Positions 23,280 through 36,053 of a stretch of DNA of 64,000 nucleotides are shown piece by piece. The stretch comes from Calamus simplicifolius (taxonomy: Eukaryota > Streptophyta > Magnoliopsida > Arecales > Arecaceae), in contig UESW01003831.1 of assembly GCA_900491605.1 (NCBI GenBank), forward strand, positions 199,100 through 263,099, written 5' to 3'. Both the position numbers and the translations under genes were made by a program. Numbering within the stretch: position 1 is the first letter of the stretch; every line of letters begins with the position of its first letter. Below the pieces are notes generated by a model. The model was not told the origin of the DNA. It was given only the letters and a program-made list of their open reading frames with translations, and ran no database searches.

Positions 23280-23880
23280 TGATGCCCCTCTCAATAGTCC
23301 CACATCAAAAATTGGAAGTTGGTTGTATGGTTTATAACCAATTAAAGAAGATGAACAAGTACCAATTGGATCCCTTTTTGGCTGTGGTGGCCTAAGTTGG
23401 TGTGGACCTTGTTCATCTTGCTTTCTTGTAACGAAATGGATTCGTGGATGCTATGGGCCTAGGGCCCAAATTGTTACAATATGGTATCAGAGCCATACAC
23501 CAGCCAAAAGTGTAGGAGTTAAGTGCCACATAGGGAAAAGTGCTACATGGCAAAGTGCTACATTGATGGGAGCCACCTTTTGAACCTATGAGGGCCACAT
23601 CTAGAATTCTGCCTGCCTGATGGTTGTGATCAATTGCTCTTGGCGACGAGGACGTCATCCCTATAAGAGGGGTAGGTTGTGATGCCCCTCCCAGTAGTCT
23701 CATATCGAAAAATTGAGAGTTGGTTGAATTGTTTATAACCAATTAAGAAAGATGGACAAGTATCAATTGGATCTCCTTTTGGGCTATGATGGCCCAAATT
23801 GGTATGGACCTTATCCATCTTGCTTTTTTGTAACGAAACGGATTCGTGGGTACTACGGGCCCGGAGCCTGGATCGTTACA
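23280..23880 (+). mobile_element. TRIM-like miniature LTR retrotransposon
   Basis: Two similar direct repeats of about 200 bp, 23280-23478 and 23680-23880, start TGATGCCCCTC and end GTTACA. The bases TGGTATCAGAGCC at 23482-23494, four bases after the left repeat, form an initiator tRNA-Met primer binding site. AAGAGGGGTAGGT just before 23680 serves as polypurine tract. The 201-bp interior encodes nothing, as expected for a TRIM, which relies on other elements' proteins. No matching target duplication is visible (AGCCG versus CTTCC), so the flanks have decayed or recombined. I see no 5S rRNA-like segment in the LTR, which argues against the Cassandra family. Confidence 0.88.
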
Positions 23881-25560
23881 CTTCCAAAACCCAAAAATTA
23901 GCCCAAAAGAAAAGAATAGGCTATCAAATCCCAAAATTTAGTCAAACATGCTCTTGTAGCCTAGTTTAGAAGTAGATTAGATATGTTTTACTTTGTTAAC
24001 TCTTATTTTTACGTTAAAAGTAAAAATTGAGTTAGTCTATCATTCAAGAATGATTATGATAGAATTTTTAATTTTAAATATCTTTTTAAATTTATAAATT
24101 CCTTTAATTCAAAAGTATAAATATTTAAAAAATTAATATGAAATAATATTTTTTAATTATATATTAATTTTATTAGAATGTTTTATTATATAATTATACA
24201 TCTATTTTTAAATTAATTAAGGTTTCAATCTCACAGCTTGTCTGGCTTATCATCGTGAAAATAATATCATTGGCTCTTTTATCTTGAGGCTCAACCATCC
24301 AAATTAGTTATTTAAAGGCATGATTTTCTCAAAATGATCATAATAATTCACATTAGAGCCTAAGTAAAAGCTTAAATTTTCTATTTTTTCATAATATCCT
24401 TATTTTTGTTTACAAACCCTAGTTTTAAAAAAATCTTCTTTCTTCTCATTAACCTTTAAAAAAAGAGAGAGATAGAGAGAGAGAGAAAAAGAAGAAAAAA
24501 AAAAAAGAGAAAAGAAAAAAAAAGAAAGAAGAAAGAGGTTAAAATAATGATGGAATCAATTAACAATGAAAGAAATGTGTGAAGGATGATATAAAAAATT
24601 AAGAGAGACAATAGAAATATCTATAAGAGAGACAACAGAAATATCTTTATTTATTATATTTTTTTAATTATTTTATTGTATTTTAAGAAAAGAGATAAAA
24701 GATTGTACCTTTTATTTTTAAAATGAAATATTAAATACATTGTCAATAATTCATTCATTATTTTTGTTAATTATTTATCATTTAAAATAAAAAATAAAGA
24801 GAGAGATTGTTTAAAGCAAGACCGGCATTATCCAATAAAAACACTTCATCTCGTAACCATTCTTGTCTCGCTCAACGTGCATCTACACGTGCCGTCTATT
24901 GGTAAAATGTGTCCATATTCATAGTCAGAACAGCATTCACGGTCAAAAGGGTTCTGACATTAAACGCGGCCGAGGTCAATAAAATAAAGCTATGCCTCCA
25001 CCATTGTTCTGTTCCTGCAGGACATTATAACCTTCGACCTTTTATTTTATAGCTAAATTATAGAATTAATTATTATACTTAGGAGCCATGCGACTTTAAT
25101 TTTTAAATTTTAAAAAATTATAAAAGTAATTTTAAACTTTTTATTTTATATCATTTTGATCCTATCGTTAAATAGAAAAGATTCTATTTATTTTTATTTT
25201 ATGACAGCATTCGTAACAGTGGCATCCAATAGCAAAAATAAATTTAAAATACATAAAATTCATTAACCTATTATTTAATAATTTTTAAAAATAAAAATAA
25301 AAAAAATATTTTTATTTTTTTTTTAATATTTTTTTAAAATTAATAAATTAATAATTAATTATAAATTATAAATTTATTTTTGTCATTTGAATGTAAAATG
25401 CAGCTACATATGCTGTCATATAGGATAAAAATAAACATCTCCTTTATTTAATAGTAAAAATTAAAATAATATAAAATAAAAAGTTTAAAATTATTTTTAT
25501 AATTTTTTAAAGTTCAAAAATCAAAATGACATTCTAAGAATAGGATTAATTTTATAATTA
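23881..25560. other. AT-rich intergenic region upstream of SAR1
   Basis: I see no gene. A purine-rich simple-sequence stretch (GAGAGA and AAGAAA) lies at about 24462-24535, and homopolymer-rich DNA follows to 25560. The patch 24830-25030 is less AT-rich and unique-looking but has no coding signature. Confidence 0.5.
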
Positions 25561-26292
25561 TATATATATATATATATAGCACACGCGCGATGCACGTGCA
25601 TGAAGACGGGATATTTTATATTTCAGCGGGCTTCCGGCCATACCAGCGCTTCACTGAATTAAAACCGTTGGTTTCCAATCCAACGTCTCAAGAGTTCCTT
25701 AAGATGTTAACCTCCCCGTAAGAGTGATGATCATCAACGCAGTCCTCACAGATGCTTGAAAACGTCGGTGTCGTAAGAAGGATGGCTTGATGCTGCCACT
25801 CAGCACCCACTTTCTCACGCACAAAAATGTTCTATGCAAACAGCTGCATCTGCCGTCCATCTGCAAGCCAGCTGTCCATTGTATGCAACGTTTCATGCGG
25901 TCATTTCTTATTAGGCGGAGACCGGAGAGACGGACTAAGGGAAAGTCTAGTGTTACCCGAAAATCTTGTGCCGTTAGATTATAAATGAACGGACAGGATG
26001 CGGTTGATGACGAGGCGTTACCCCGTCGTCGCTTTCCTATTGGTCATCAGGAAAGGAACCGGAACCTCCCGGTCCCCAACCGGTCACCAGCGAGCGAAAC
26101 AGCGAATGCGCTCACCAGGGTACCGGGGATCGTGAAACTTGCCGACCCCGTAAACGGGATACAGCTCACCGGCTCTAAATTGCCCTAAAGGGCGGTCGGA
26201 GGAGCACACGTAGGCCTCCCACCTTCCTCACCGTAATTCTCCATCCGGAGGCCCCCCTTCCCCCCCCCCCCCCCCCCACTCTTTCCCCCGCC

Positions 26293-26327
<35 letters not shown>

Positions 26328-26546
26328 TCGTTCGCTTGCTAGGGTTTCGTCTCTCTCTGTGGCTCTTCGTCTCGTATCTTTCTTGTTCCATTTTTGGTTG
26401 GTGTTTTCGTGGATTTCCGGCGATCAAATCGGGTTCAGAAGGGCTCCGATAGCCGGATCCGATCGCATCCGGCCGATTTTTCCGGCGAAAATTTCCGGCG
26501 ATTCGAACGTTCTGTTCGCGTCGGTGGTGAATTCTCGCTAGCGACG
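25561..26546 (+). promoter_or_regulatory. Promoter and 5' UTR region of SAR1
   Basis: A TATATATATATATATATA tract (25560-25578) is followed by increasingly GC-rich sequence up to the SAR1 start. Just upstream lie a run of about 18 C (26260-26277), a CT microsatellite (26293-26314) and a CG run (26314-26327). Pyrimidine tracts of this kind are common near plant transcription starts and in 5' leaders. The start of transcription is not identifiable by eye; a leader from about 26330 is my guess. Short frames at 25787-26188 have no protein signature. Confidence 0.5.
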
Positions 26547-29500
26547 ATGTTCCTGATAGACTGGTTTTATGGCGTCCTCGCCTCGTTAGGACTATGGCAG
26601 AAGGAGGCCAAGATCTTGTTCCTGGGCCTCGATAATGCTGGAAAGACGACGCTTCTTCACATGCTCAAAGATGAGGTTCTCTTAAAATCTCTCTCTGTGT
26701 TTTTTTTACGCCTTCTTGATTTGTATTGTTTTGATCTGCTGTATATTTTTTTAAGTTCTTGCGGATATAAATCAGTTTTTGAATTATTTTTTTACTCCGT
26801 TTTTTGTTCTTTGTTTTTTTTGTTAATTTTTTGGGGATGTTGGCATGAGTAGAGACTGGTTCAGCATCAGCCGACCCAGTTTCCGACGTCAGAGGAGCTG
26901 AGTATCGGGAAGATCAAGTTCAAGGCTTTCGATCTTGGAGGCCATCAGATTGCACGCCGTGTCTGGAAAGATTACTATGCCAAGGTTTGATTCTCTTCTT
27001 AGGCTAAATGTTTCTCTCCGGCTTATGTACCTTTACTGCTGATCTTTGTTTTTTTTTTTTTTTTGATTTTTATGATAATTCTTGTGGATTTGGTTCATTC
27101 TTTAAAATAATCTTTTTGAGATGAGTTCTTTAAGAATAATAAACGGCATGTTTTATTATTTCCCAAAATCTCAAAGATAAAAGACCGCAATATTAGTTTG
27201 GGCGCTTTTCCATTTATACAAAGCAGAAAAGTGGGCTTACTTCCGTTTTCTAACTGGTTACGAGAGGAAATTGTATACAAAGACGCCAACTCCCATGATG
27301 GATGATATATAAACGGGAAAAGTTGCTGTTTCTATTACTTTTCTCCTTTGAAAAGACATATTTTGTTTTCTTCCCAAAGATGCAACTACATTAAACTTCT
27401 TAATCAACATGTCTGACTTGTATGCAACTGCTAAAAGTTAAGCCTTTTAGTTTAGTTACATTGAGTCATACTCAACTCAAATCATCTAAGCCTTTTTCTA
27501 ACTACATGGGGTCGGCTACATGAATATGCTTCCTCCATTCTCCTCTATTTAGGACCAAGTCTACATTCAAATTATAAATAGTTATATCTTTTTTAATTAT
27601 TTTTGTTAATATTAGTTTAGGTCTATCTCTACCTATATCCTAAAGGTCTACATTGTATATGTCCAAACCACTCTAATCGATTTTCTCTCATTTTATCTTC
27701 AATTGGGGCTATTTTATCATTTCTCTTATATATTTATTTCTAATTCTATCTTTTAAAGTTTTATCAGATATCCATCTTAACCTACACATTTCTGTTACAC
27801 TTAATTTATTCACATATTGTTTCAATATTATCCAACACTCTGTTTTATATAGCATAGCTGGCCTAATAGCAGTTTTATAGAATTTTCTTTTCAATTTTAA
27901 TGGGATGCACTAATCATACAATACTTTTGAAGCATTTCTTCACTTAATCCATCCTGCTTTAACTATATGATTCACATCTTCACCTATTTCATCTCTTGCT
28001 GGATAATTGATCCCAAATACCTAAATTTTTTACTCATTAATATCTCTTGGCTTAGCAATATTCTTTCTTCATTTATATTTTTTCTCCTATTAAAATTACA
28101 TTTTATGTATTCAATTTTAGTTATACTAATCTTAAAATCTTTAGATTCTAAAGCTTCTCTCTAAATCTTTAGCTTAACATTTACTTCAGATTTAATTTCG
28201 TCAATCAACACTATATCATCTGCAAATAACATACACCATGGAATATCATTTTGAATATACTTGGTTAATTCATTCATTACCAATGCAAAAAGATACGGAC
28301 TTAAAACAGATCTTGATGTAAACCTATAGTAATTGAAAACTCACTAGTTTCTTCTATTATTATTTTAATAATAGTTATTGCTCGATCACACGTATCTTTT
28401 ATCAATTCTATGTAATTTTTATAACTCCTTTTATATTTCTATAGGTACTCTATTATATGCTTTCTCTAAATCAATAAAGACTCATATGAACGTCTTTTTT
28501 TTATACATTTTCATCAATCTTCTTAATAAATAAATAGCTTCCATGGTTGATCTTTTAGGCATAAATCAAATTGATTATTTGACACCAAAGTTTAGCTTTT
28601 ATTCGATTTTTTATTACTCTTTCATAATTTTATTGTACGACTCATCAGCTTAATTTCTCTATAATTTGCATAGTTTTGAATATCTTCATTTTTGTATATT
28701 GGTATTAATATATTTTTTTTCAATCATCCGGCATTCTTTTAGTTGTTACAATTCTGTTAAATAAATTGGTTAACCACATGACTCCAATTTCTTCAAAGCC
28801 TTTTCAAACCTCAATAGAGATCACATCTGGTCCTAATGCCTTTTTCATTTTTTATTTTACTCAAAGCCTTTTTAACCTTAAGCATACTAAATGTACGAAA
28901 AAAATTATGTTCATTTGTTACTCCTAGGTTGTCACATCCTTTTATCCTTAATACTAAATTATTTTATTTAATAATTTTTTAAAATATTTTTTTAATCTTT
29001 TTTATTAAGATTTTCATCTTCATCCTTAATACATTTAATATAGTCAAGATCTTTTATTTTCTTTTCTCTTAGTTTTGCTAGTTTATATATAATCTTTTTA
29101 CCTTCTTTTGTATCTAGTCTATTATATAAATTATTATATGCTTTAAGTTTGGCATTACTTACAATTTTTTTAGCTTCTTTCTTTTCATCCATATACTTCC
29201 TAAGACTTTATTCATCCCTAGCCTTTTGCTAAATTTTGTAATTTATCTTTTTAAGCTTGATGGCAGCTTGAACTTTCTCATTCCGCCAAGTTTTCTTTCC
29301 TAGTAGTCCTACTTCTTTTGATTCTTTTAGAACTTCTTTTACAATATTTTTTTTATGCATTTAGTTACTTTTTTTATATTAAATTATAATCACTATTTAT
29401 ATTTATAGTCATTTCTCTTACTAACTTTTTTTAAATAATTTTAGTTTTTCTCATTTCAAATTTCATCATTTAATATTTGGATTAATAATTTTACGTTTTA

Positions 29501-32500
29501 CTCTAGATTTTATTTTTATCCATATGTTTGTTACCATTATTCTATGTTGTGAAGTTAAACTTTCTTCTGGAATAATTTTATAATTTTTGCATGTTATTTT
29601 ATCTACCTTCTTAGTTAAGAAAAAATCTATTTGACTTTTATTAGATTTACTTTTAAATGTTATTAAATGTTCATCTATCTTTTTGAAGCAAGTGTTTGCT
29701 ATTGTTAGATCATACACCACTATAAAATTTAATAAGCTCATGCTGGCTTCATTTCTATCTTCAAATCCATATCCTTCATGTACCGTTTCATATCTCCTCT
29801 ATTTACCTATATGTCCATTAAAATCTTCTCTCCAATATGCCTTTTATTCTTATGGCATTTTTTGCATTACTTCATCTATATCTTTCCAAAATTATGTCTT
29901 AGTTTGTTAGTCTAATCCTACTCGTGGTGCATATGCACTAATTATGTTAATTATATTTTTCTCAATTATAAGTTTTAGTGATATAATATCTTCTTTCCTA
30001 GTTACCTTAACATATTCCTTAAAATTCTTATCTATAATTATTCTTACTCCATTTCTATTTTTATGTTTTTTGATATAACATAATTTATATCCTATATTCT
30101 CTATTTCTTTAGATTTTTTGCCTATCTATTTAGTTTGCATATGATATTTACTTTTCTCCTAATCATAGTATCCACTATTTGCCATAGCTTTACCTGTTAG
30201 TGTTCCTATGTTCCAAGTTGCTACTCTAAGCTGACTATTATGGACTAATTTCTTTATCCGCACTCATCCATAGTGCAGGAACCTTTGCTCACTTATCACC
30301 ACACTCGGACGTCGGTGCGGGGACTAGGCACCGGCACCTCTTGCTCATTTTTTTAAATATTTGAAGGCAGATGCAACACGTCTCTTAACGTGAACGTCTT
30401 AGCTCTTCGCATAGTTTGATTTAGTAGATTCATGTTTTAAGAAATCTGATAAAGTTTTACGCTAGCTGTCAGCTACCTAATGCAACCCTTCTTTTTCCAA
30501 GCGTGGAACCGGCCTTGGCAGAGTCATATATTTTTAATTTATATCTTCTTTGTTGATGGGCTATAGATTATTCATGTTCAGAAGTTAGGAGCATGAGCGT
30601 GATGTCTGGTCCATGTATTTGTTAAGTAGCTGGATGACTGGATGTAGCTATGCAGTAGGTTATACGACTAAATTAGTTTTGTTTTGAAGTCATTCTTTCA
30701 CTCATCATATGGTTATCTGGTCTTATATTTTGCCCTCATTTTGCTTTTCTCGTGTTGATGCCCCCTAAAGAAGTGCATTTGAATTGAATTACCAGTTAAT
30801 TTTCCCATTCTAATTGCATTGCAGTCGCTTCTGCCCCGCCGTTTTTGTTAGATTTGAAGTAGGCAAAAAGTTTTAAGTCACAACTCTGATAGACCATTCT
30901 TGTTTTATTCTCAAGACTGAAGCAGGCTAGACATGTGCTAAGAATGCTCAATCTTTATTTTACTGACTATCATAACAGGCAAAGTGCAATTTTCATTGTT
31001 ATAGTAAGCTGTGCTTTTTTGTCATGCTTTGGACTAAGCCAAGTACTCACCTATGCAGCTGTGACTTACTGTTATTGCTTGCATTGTTAGTCTAAGTCAA
31101 TGCTTCATTCCGCCAAAGTCGGAATTAGAGTCAAAATAATGTAAGACCCGAATGAAAGGCCTTATCAAATTGTGTTTTGGTTGTGTTGATCCAACTTTAT
31201 TGTTTCTTCCAATTCAAGGCCATGTCTTGCAAACCTGGAAGGTGTTTATCTATCATATTTTAATTGTACTTTCTAAGTGTGATTCCATCTATCCCTCAGT
31301 GCTGTTAAAAGTATTAGGTGCACTTAAGCGCAAGGGGCTCTTGGAGCCTAGGTGCAAGGTGTAAAGTGTTAGAATAGTTTATATAAGCAAAATTTATAAC
31401 ATATAATAGAGAGAAGATAAAAAAATGATGATAATAATAATAATACCTAACTTATTAGCTCAATGAAAGGTCTTCTCTTTTTATTTAAAATTTATAGTAC
31501 CTTGATATCTTCCTCTTTTTTTTTAATGATAATATAATTTTTTTGTATTCCATCCCTTTGTTTTTCAATTTTTAGCTTTTTTGTAAGGTAAAGAAAAAAA
31601 ATGTGTATGGAATGGTGCATCATGAAGTCAATATATTATAAACTTAAAAAATATTAAAAATATAGCTTATTAAAATGGCATACTTTTCTTGTGCTTCTAA
31701 TTAGATCACAAGGATGCATCTTTTTCACCTTATATATATATATATATAATGTCTTACCTAGGATATAAGAAAAGCTTAACCCTTTAGCACCTAGTGCCTC
31801 ATGCCTTACACACCTTAAAATATAAGAAGCATGCAACCCTTCGCACCTCATGCCCTAGGAGCTTTTGACAACACTGCAAGTCCTATACCAATTTTCTTTC
31901 ACCTTTGAGATCCTTGATTAAATGTATATACGAGGACACTCATAGATGCTATTCTCTACTTCTTTGAAGCCTGAAGTTGGTGGGAGAGAGATTTGATGGA
32001 GCAATTGATAAGTCCTATGTTGCAATTTAAAGTGATACAAGGAATGCCACCAGGGGAGTTATGTCTGATTATATGCTCGCGCCCCTTGCCACAGTGTCAG
32101 TGTTGATTCATTCTACAAAGATGGTATTGATACTTGATGCTTGGATAGCATACTTATGTGCAGCTACATATCACCCATTCCTTAGAGATATCGTCTTTCA
32201 TCCATCCAATCTTATGCAGAATGTGTATCATATTGATGGTATTTGTTTGGGTAATGGTAATATTTCATATGGACTTTTTTTTTAAAATTTGTATCTTCTA
32301 TTTAAAAGTGCTCAACTTCTATTTCTCATCTTTTTGGGGAGCATATCTAATCTAGAGCATTTAAACTGTCAGGAAACATTTATCCATTTTCTTAATGAGC
32401 TTAAGATTATCTTCCAATATGGCTCTATGGCTATACTAGTGTTTCAGAATATTCATATTTATATATCAAACTTCACCACGCGTAGTGATTATTCTCACTA

Positions 32501-34450
32501 ACATTCTGTCTAAAATTGTTTAGCCAAGGAATTCTATACCAATTTACAGGTGGCAAACATATGATTTTTGGCCAAAGTTTGCAATTCTTGCTTTCATACT
32601 GTGATTTGTACAGCTGGCTAATATATATGGAGCAACACCAATCATCTAGCATTATTGACCATGTTGCTCCTCTTTTATCCTTGGCGTTATCTCAAATTTT
32701 ATCCTTCATAATCTCTCATCAATATTCATTCCTTGTCATGGACCTTGATGCTGAGAATTGTTTTAATATTGCATAATTGCTGCAGCATTTTCTTTAATAA
32801 TTATTGCTACAAGATGTAGGAAATTTGATTGCAGCATGATGGTATGATGTGCTTTTCCATTTCATGCATTCTTTGGAGAAAATTTCACTCATCTATAGTT
32901 ATTCTTATAATGGATCCAAGGTTGTGTTTATTTGGGAAATTTCTCTCTCCTAGTGTTAAGTACGCCTTTAATTTCATATATTGGTAGAGTTCAGACTTTA
33001 CTTACTTTGTATTGATTTGAGTAATTTATTTGGTGAATTTTCTTCTATTATTTTAATGTTGTGTTTTCTCTTCGAAATCTACTACAACAAATATTACAGG
33101 ATCTTGACCCAAAGAGAATCCTTTTAGGTGTCATCAGTTGGCTTTCATTAGTTATTTGGATTCATGACAAATTCAAGAATTAAGGTTTTTAAATTTTTAT
33201 CTGCACACACACACACACACAATAATATAATAGATAATCATGATTTACATGTAATTTTTTCTGAGTCTTTAATAAACATATATTGTATAAATAGATAATC
33301 ATAACCAAAATAATGCATAATATATATTGATTAATTGTTTATTCACATTTCAAGTTTAACTGGACTGAGCTCAAGCAGCCTAAGCATGACTCTAACTTGG
33401 TTTGTTTCCTAATCAAGTGAAGTAACTTTTGAACTGATCGTGAGGTGCCCAACAACAGTGCGCATTTGACAGCCTTGATTGTCACAGCCTACTCTTTGGT
33501 CTCTTGACAAGCCTGAAGTGAACTTGCTAAGAGGAAGGTCTATTGCCATAGTTCCCTAGTATCTCCAAAAGTGGCTCCAATGCTTATAATTCTTGGGCAT
33601 AACACTTATCATTATTCTCCTAATACAGTCTATATATATATATTCTTTTGCTTATATTCTCTCCCAACAGTCATTCGAATGTCAAAATTACATGACCTTT
33701 GTCTTTTGAAGATGAAAATCCATCTTGTGGAGTCATTTGACTAATGCTGTCACTTCTTTTCTTTTTTTTCTTTTTAGTCTAATACGTAATTATGCGCCAT
33801 ATTTTTCTAATGTAATGACTAAGAATGCTCAAATGACTTGATCAAATTTCTACTCATGCCTATGACCAATTTTGCAAATGACACTGTATCCTTTTCCTTT
33901 ATGCCCTTGACCATTTCTTCAAATGGCATGCGGTCCATGAACCAACCGGCTTCTCTGTGGCTCTTCCTCAAGTGCCAAGGTCTGATCTCGGTCCGTCTCT
34001 ATTAAGTCCCAGTGTCTTGCATCTTATCATGTTTAAACTAATTCCTGCTTTCATGTTATAACAAACATCTTATCATGTTTAAACCAAAGTTGTCAATTTC
34101 GTTTCGGATTATGTTTCGGTTTAGCTTATGAAATGAAATATTTCGGTATCAGACCGTTTCGGTGCTTCGTTTCGGAATATATATATAATAAAAAATTTGT
34201 TCATAAGTCATATTCTTTATAAATAATAATAATAACATAAAAATAAAGAGTTTAAGTTTTAAGAGTTTGATATATATATATATAATGAAAAATTTATTCA
34301 TAATTCATATTCTTCATAAATAATAATAATAATATAAAAATAAAGAGTTTGAGTTTTTAAGAGATGCGACCGTGGGGATAGGGTAACTAGAAATTTTTTT
34401 GTTATTATATATATATATTAAATGGGGATAGGGTAACTAGGATTTTTTTT

Positions 34451-34528
<78 letters not shown>

Positions 34529-36053
34529 TTCTGAAAGGTTTAATAATTCATAAATTGGTCTCCAAAACATATTTTACCGAAATGGCCGAAACATACCGAA
34601 ACGGCCGAAATACGCCGAAATGCACCGAAACGGCCGAAAAATCTTCCGAAACGAAACGTAGTACTTATCTTTTCGGATAAGCTACCGAAACGAAACGTCT
34701 CGACTGAAACGTCTCGGCTGAAACGAAACGAAATTAACAACTTTGGTTTAAACTAATGCCTCTGCTTTTATGTTATAACAAACATTGTACATACAAGTTT
34801 AATGTAGAAGTTGTTTAGGCAAGAGTTATCCTTTGAACATTCAACAGTGATCGACGTTTCTTGCATCTTATCATGTTTAAACTAATGCCTGCTTTCATGT
34901 TATAACAATCATTGTACACAGAAGTTTATTGCAGAAGTTGTTTAGGCAAGAGTTATCCTTTGAACATTTAAGGCTGACCCAAGTTGAATGGTGTTATATA
35001 TGTTAATTTTTGGTAGTACAGCTATAGGTATCTTGTTTATCCTCTACTGGCTTAATCCAAGAATATTTGCAGGAGTGGTATATCTGATTATAATGCTTAT
35101 GATTCTAACCAAAACTCTTAACATCAATCTGAATTTGAGGTTTGGAATGACATTGCAAAAGCAAGCATAACAACAAGCCTTGACTTATAGCAGGAAATAT
35201 TCATCTAGGATATTGTACCCACCGTGGAAACTCTTACGAAACTCGCTACTGTAGCTGCTTCTAAGTTGTTCCTATTCTCTTTTTCTCTCTCTAATATCAA
35301 GAAAAGGTTTGAGAGATGCACTTCTTTGAACTTGCACCCAATGAGGCTTTAAGTAGGGCCTTGGACACACAATTTGATAATGTTTCTGTATTGCAAAGGT
35401 CCAACATTATAATTGAACATTCCATGAACCAACCAACAATAGAGTGTTTTTTTGTTTCAATGCTCATAAAAAGTTAAATATAAAAGTGAATTGCATATGA
35501 ACCGTGGTTGTCCAAAACATATATGCTCATCATGAAGCTGTCAGAAAATGTCTGAGCAATCTGCAGCGTGCATATCCGTTGCACAGATAAAACTTCTTAT
35601 TTGATGATCCAGTGGGCATCTTTTTTGTTGGTGATTATTATTTTTACTTGTATCTTTGGCTTGATGTTGATTCTCAAGTTTTTCAGGTTGGTTCTTTGAT
35701 TTGTGTGTCTGAAAACAGTATTTGGTGAATAGGTGGATGCAGTGGTTTATCTAGTGGATGCTTTTGATAAGGAGAGATTTGCAGAGTCGAAGAAGGAGCT
35801 GGATGCACTCCTATCAGATGACTCTCTGGCGAACGTGCCATTCCTTGTATTGGGCAACAAGATTGATATTCCATATGCAGCATCTGAGGAGGAGCTTCGT
35901 TACCACCTAGGCCTGAGCAACTTCACGACCGGCAAGGGCAAGGTGAATCTGGCGGACTCTAACGTCCGCCCCCTTGAGGTCTTTATGTGCAGCATTGTTC
36001 GCAAGATGGGCTATGGAGATGGGTTCAAGTGGCTCTCTCAGTACATCAAGTAG
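26547..36053 (+). CDS. SAR1: Small GTPase SAR1 (COPII coat initiation), three exons
   Basis: SAR1, when GTP-bound, inserts its N-terminal helix into the ER membrane and recruits Sec23/24 and Sec13/31 to bud COPII vesicles. Exons are 26547-26675, 26853-26984 and 35733-36053, each joined at GT/AG with the frame kept, giving 193 residues, the family's usual length. The amphipathic helix with the STAR-type start is MFLIDWFYGVLASLGLW (1-17). Nucleotide-binding motifs are all present: GLDNAGKTT (P-loop, about 30-38), PTQFPTSEE (switch I), DLGGHQ (switch II, with the SAR1 histidine), NKID and CSIVRKMGYG near the C-terminus, which ends QYIK. There is no frameshift or stop. Intron 1 is 177 bp; intron 2 is 8748 bp and full of transposons. 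The ATG is the first in frame, in the GCGACGATGTTC context. Confidence 0.96.
27471..30520 (-). mobile_element. LINE, RTE type, near full length but decayed
   Basis: The minus strand gives an AP-endonuclease block (about 29460-30250; residues SYLLNFIVVYDL-like, KIDEHLITFKSKSNKSQIDFF, ISAYAPRVGL) followed by reverse transcriptase scraps. The C-terminal signature is KFYKTAIRPAMLYKTECW and MCRLRWISDKTLKDRIRN (27709-27894). The 3' end carries the GTAGCCGACCCCATGTAG phrase common to plant RTE ends and a short TTGAGTTGAG tail at 27471-27480. Both flanks are GAGTCATA (27463-27470 and 30521-30528), an 8-bp target duplication. At 3.05 kb it is close to full RTE length. It is very AT-rich with many stops, in contrast to its GC-richer 5' end (30255-30380). 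Confidence 0.87.
31297..31876. mobile_element. Possible hAT-like non-autonomous element in SAR1 intron 2
   Basis: The left end, CAGTGCTGTTAAAAG (31297), and the inverse of the right end, CAGTGTTGTCAAAAG (31876), match at 13 of 15 bases. Internal segments next to each end are also inverted relatives (AGGTGCACTTAAG and GCACCTCATGCC). The flanking 8-mers, CTATCCCT and CAAGTCCT, match at only five positions, so the target duplication is degraded or absent. It does not encode a protein. Confidence 0.6.
34085..34745. mobile_element. hAT-like non-autonomous element with internal AT microsatellite
   Basis: The left end reads CAAAGTTGTCAATTTCG, and the inverse of the right end CAAAGTTGTTAATTTCG. The 8-bp duplication GTTTAAAC flanks both sides (34077-34084 and 34746-34753), the hallmark of hAT insertions, although this 8-mer is itself a palindrome. 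The interior is built from GTTTCGG / CCGAAAC motifs near both ends and a long AT run in the middle. No transposase is encoded. Confidence 0.82.
34453..34526. repeat. AT dinucleotide microsatellite, 37 units
   Basis: An uninterrupted AT run of about 74 bp inside the hAT-like element. It is likely to vary in length between individuals and to be hard to assemble. Confidence 0.95.

Larger units (their letters stand above)
34016..34970. repeat. Local duplication of a roughly 110-bp intron segment around the hAT insertion
   Basis: The phrase TTGCATCTTATCATGTTTAAAC begins near 34016 and again near 34860, and CATGTTTAAAC recurs at 34075. GTTTAGGCAAGAGTTATCC appears near 34813 and 34940. The hAT element interrupts one copy exactly at GTTTAAAC. 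Confidence 0.75.
26985..35732 (+). other. SAR1 intron 2, expanded to 8.7 kb by transposon insertions
   Basis: It begins GTTTGATT after AAG and ends GGTGAATAG before GTGGATGCAG, so both splice sites are canonical. It contains an RTE-type LINE (27471-30520), a hAT-like element (31297-31876) and a second hAT-like element (34085-34745) within a local duplication. A CA microsatellite lies at about 33204-33221. The remaining sequence is AT-rich with no further gene; short frames such as 32061-32285 and 32516-32776 lack any signature. Confidence 0.85.

Noticed and set aside
23280..23880. Cassandra-type TRIM (5S rRNA-bearing)
   Set aside because: I see no 5S-like promoter segment in either LTR.
25699..26427. 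Short open frames upstream of SAR1
   Set aside because: They overlap simple repeats and the putative leader, and none has a signature.
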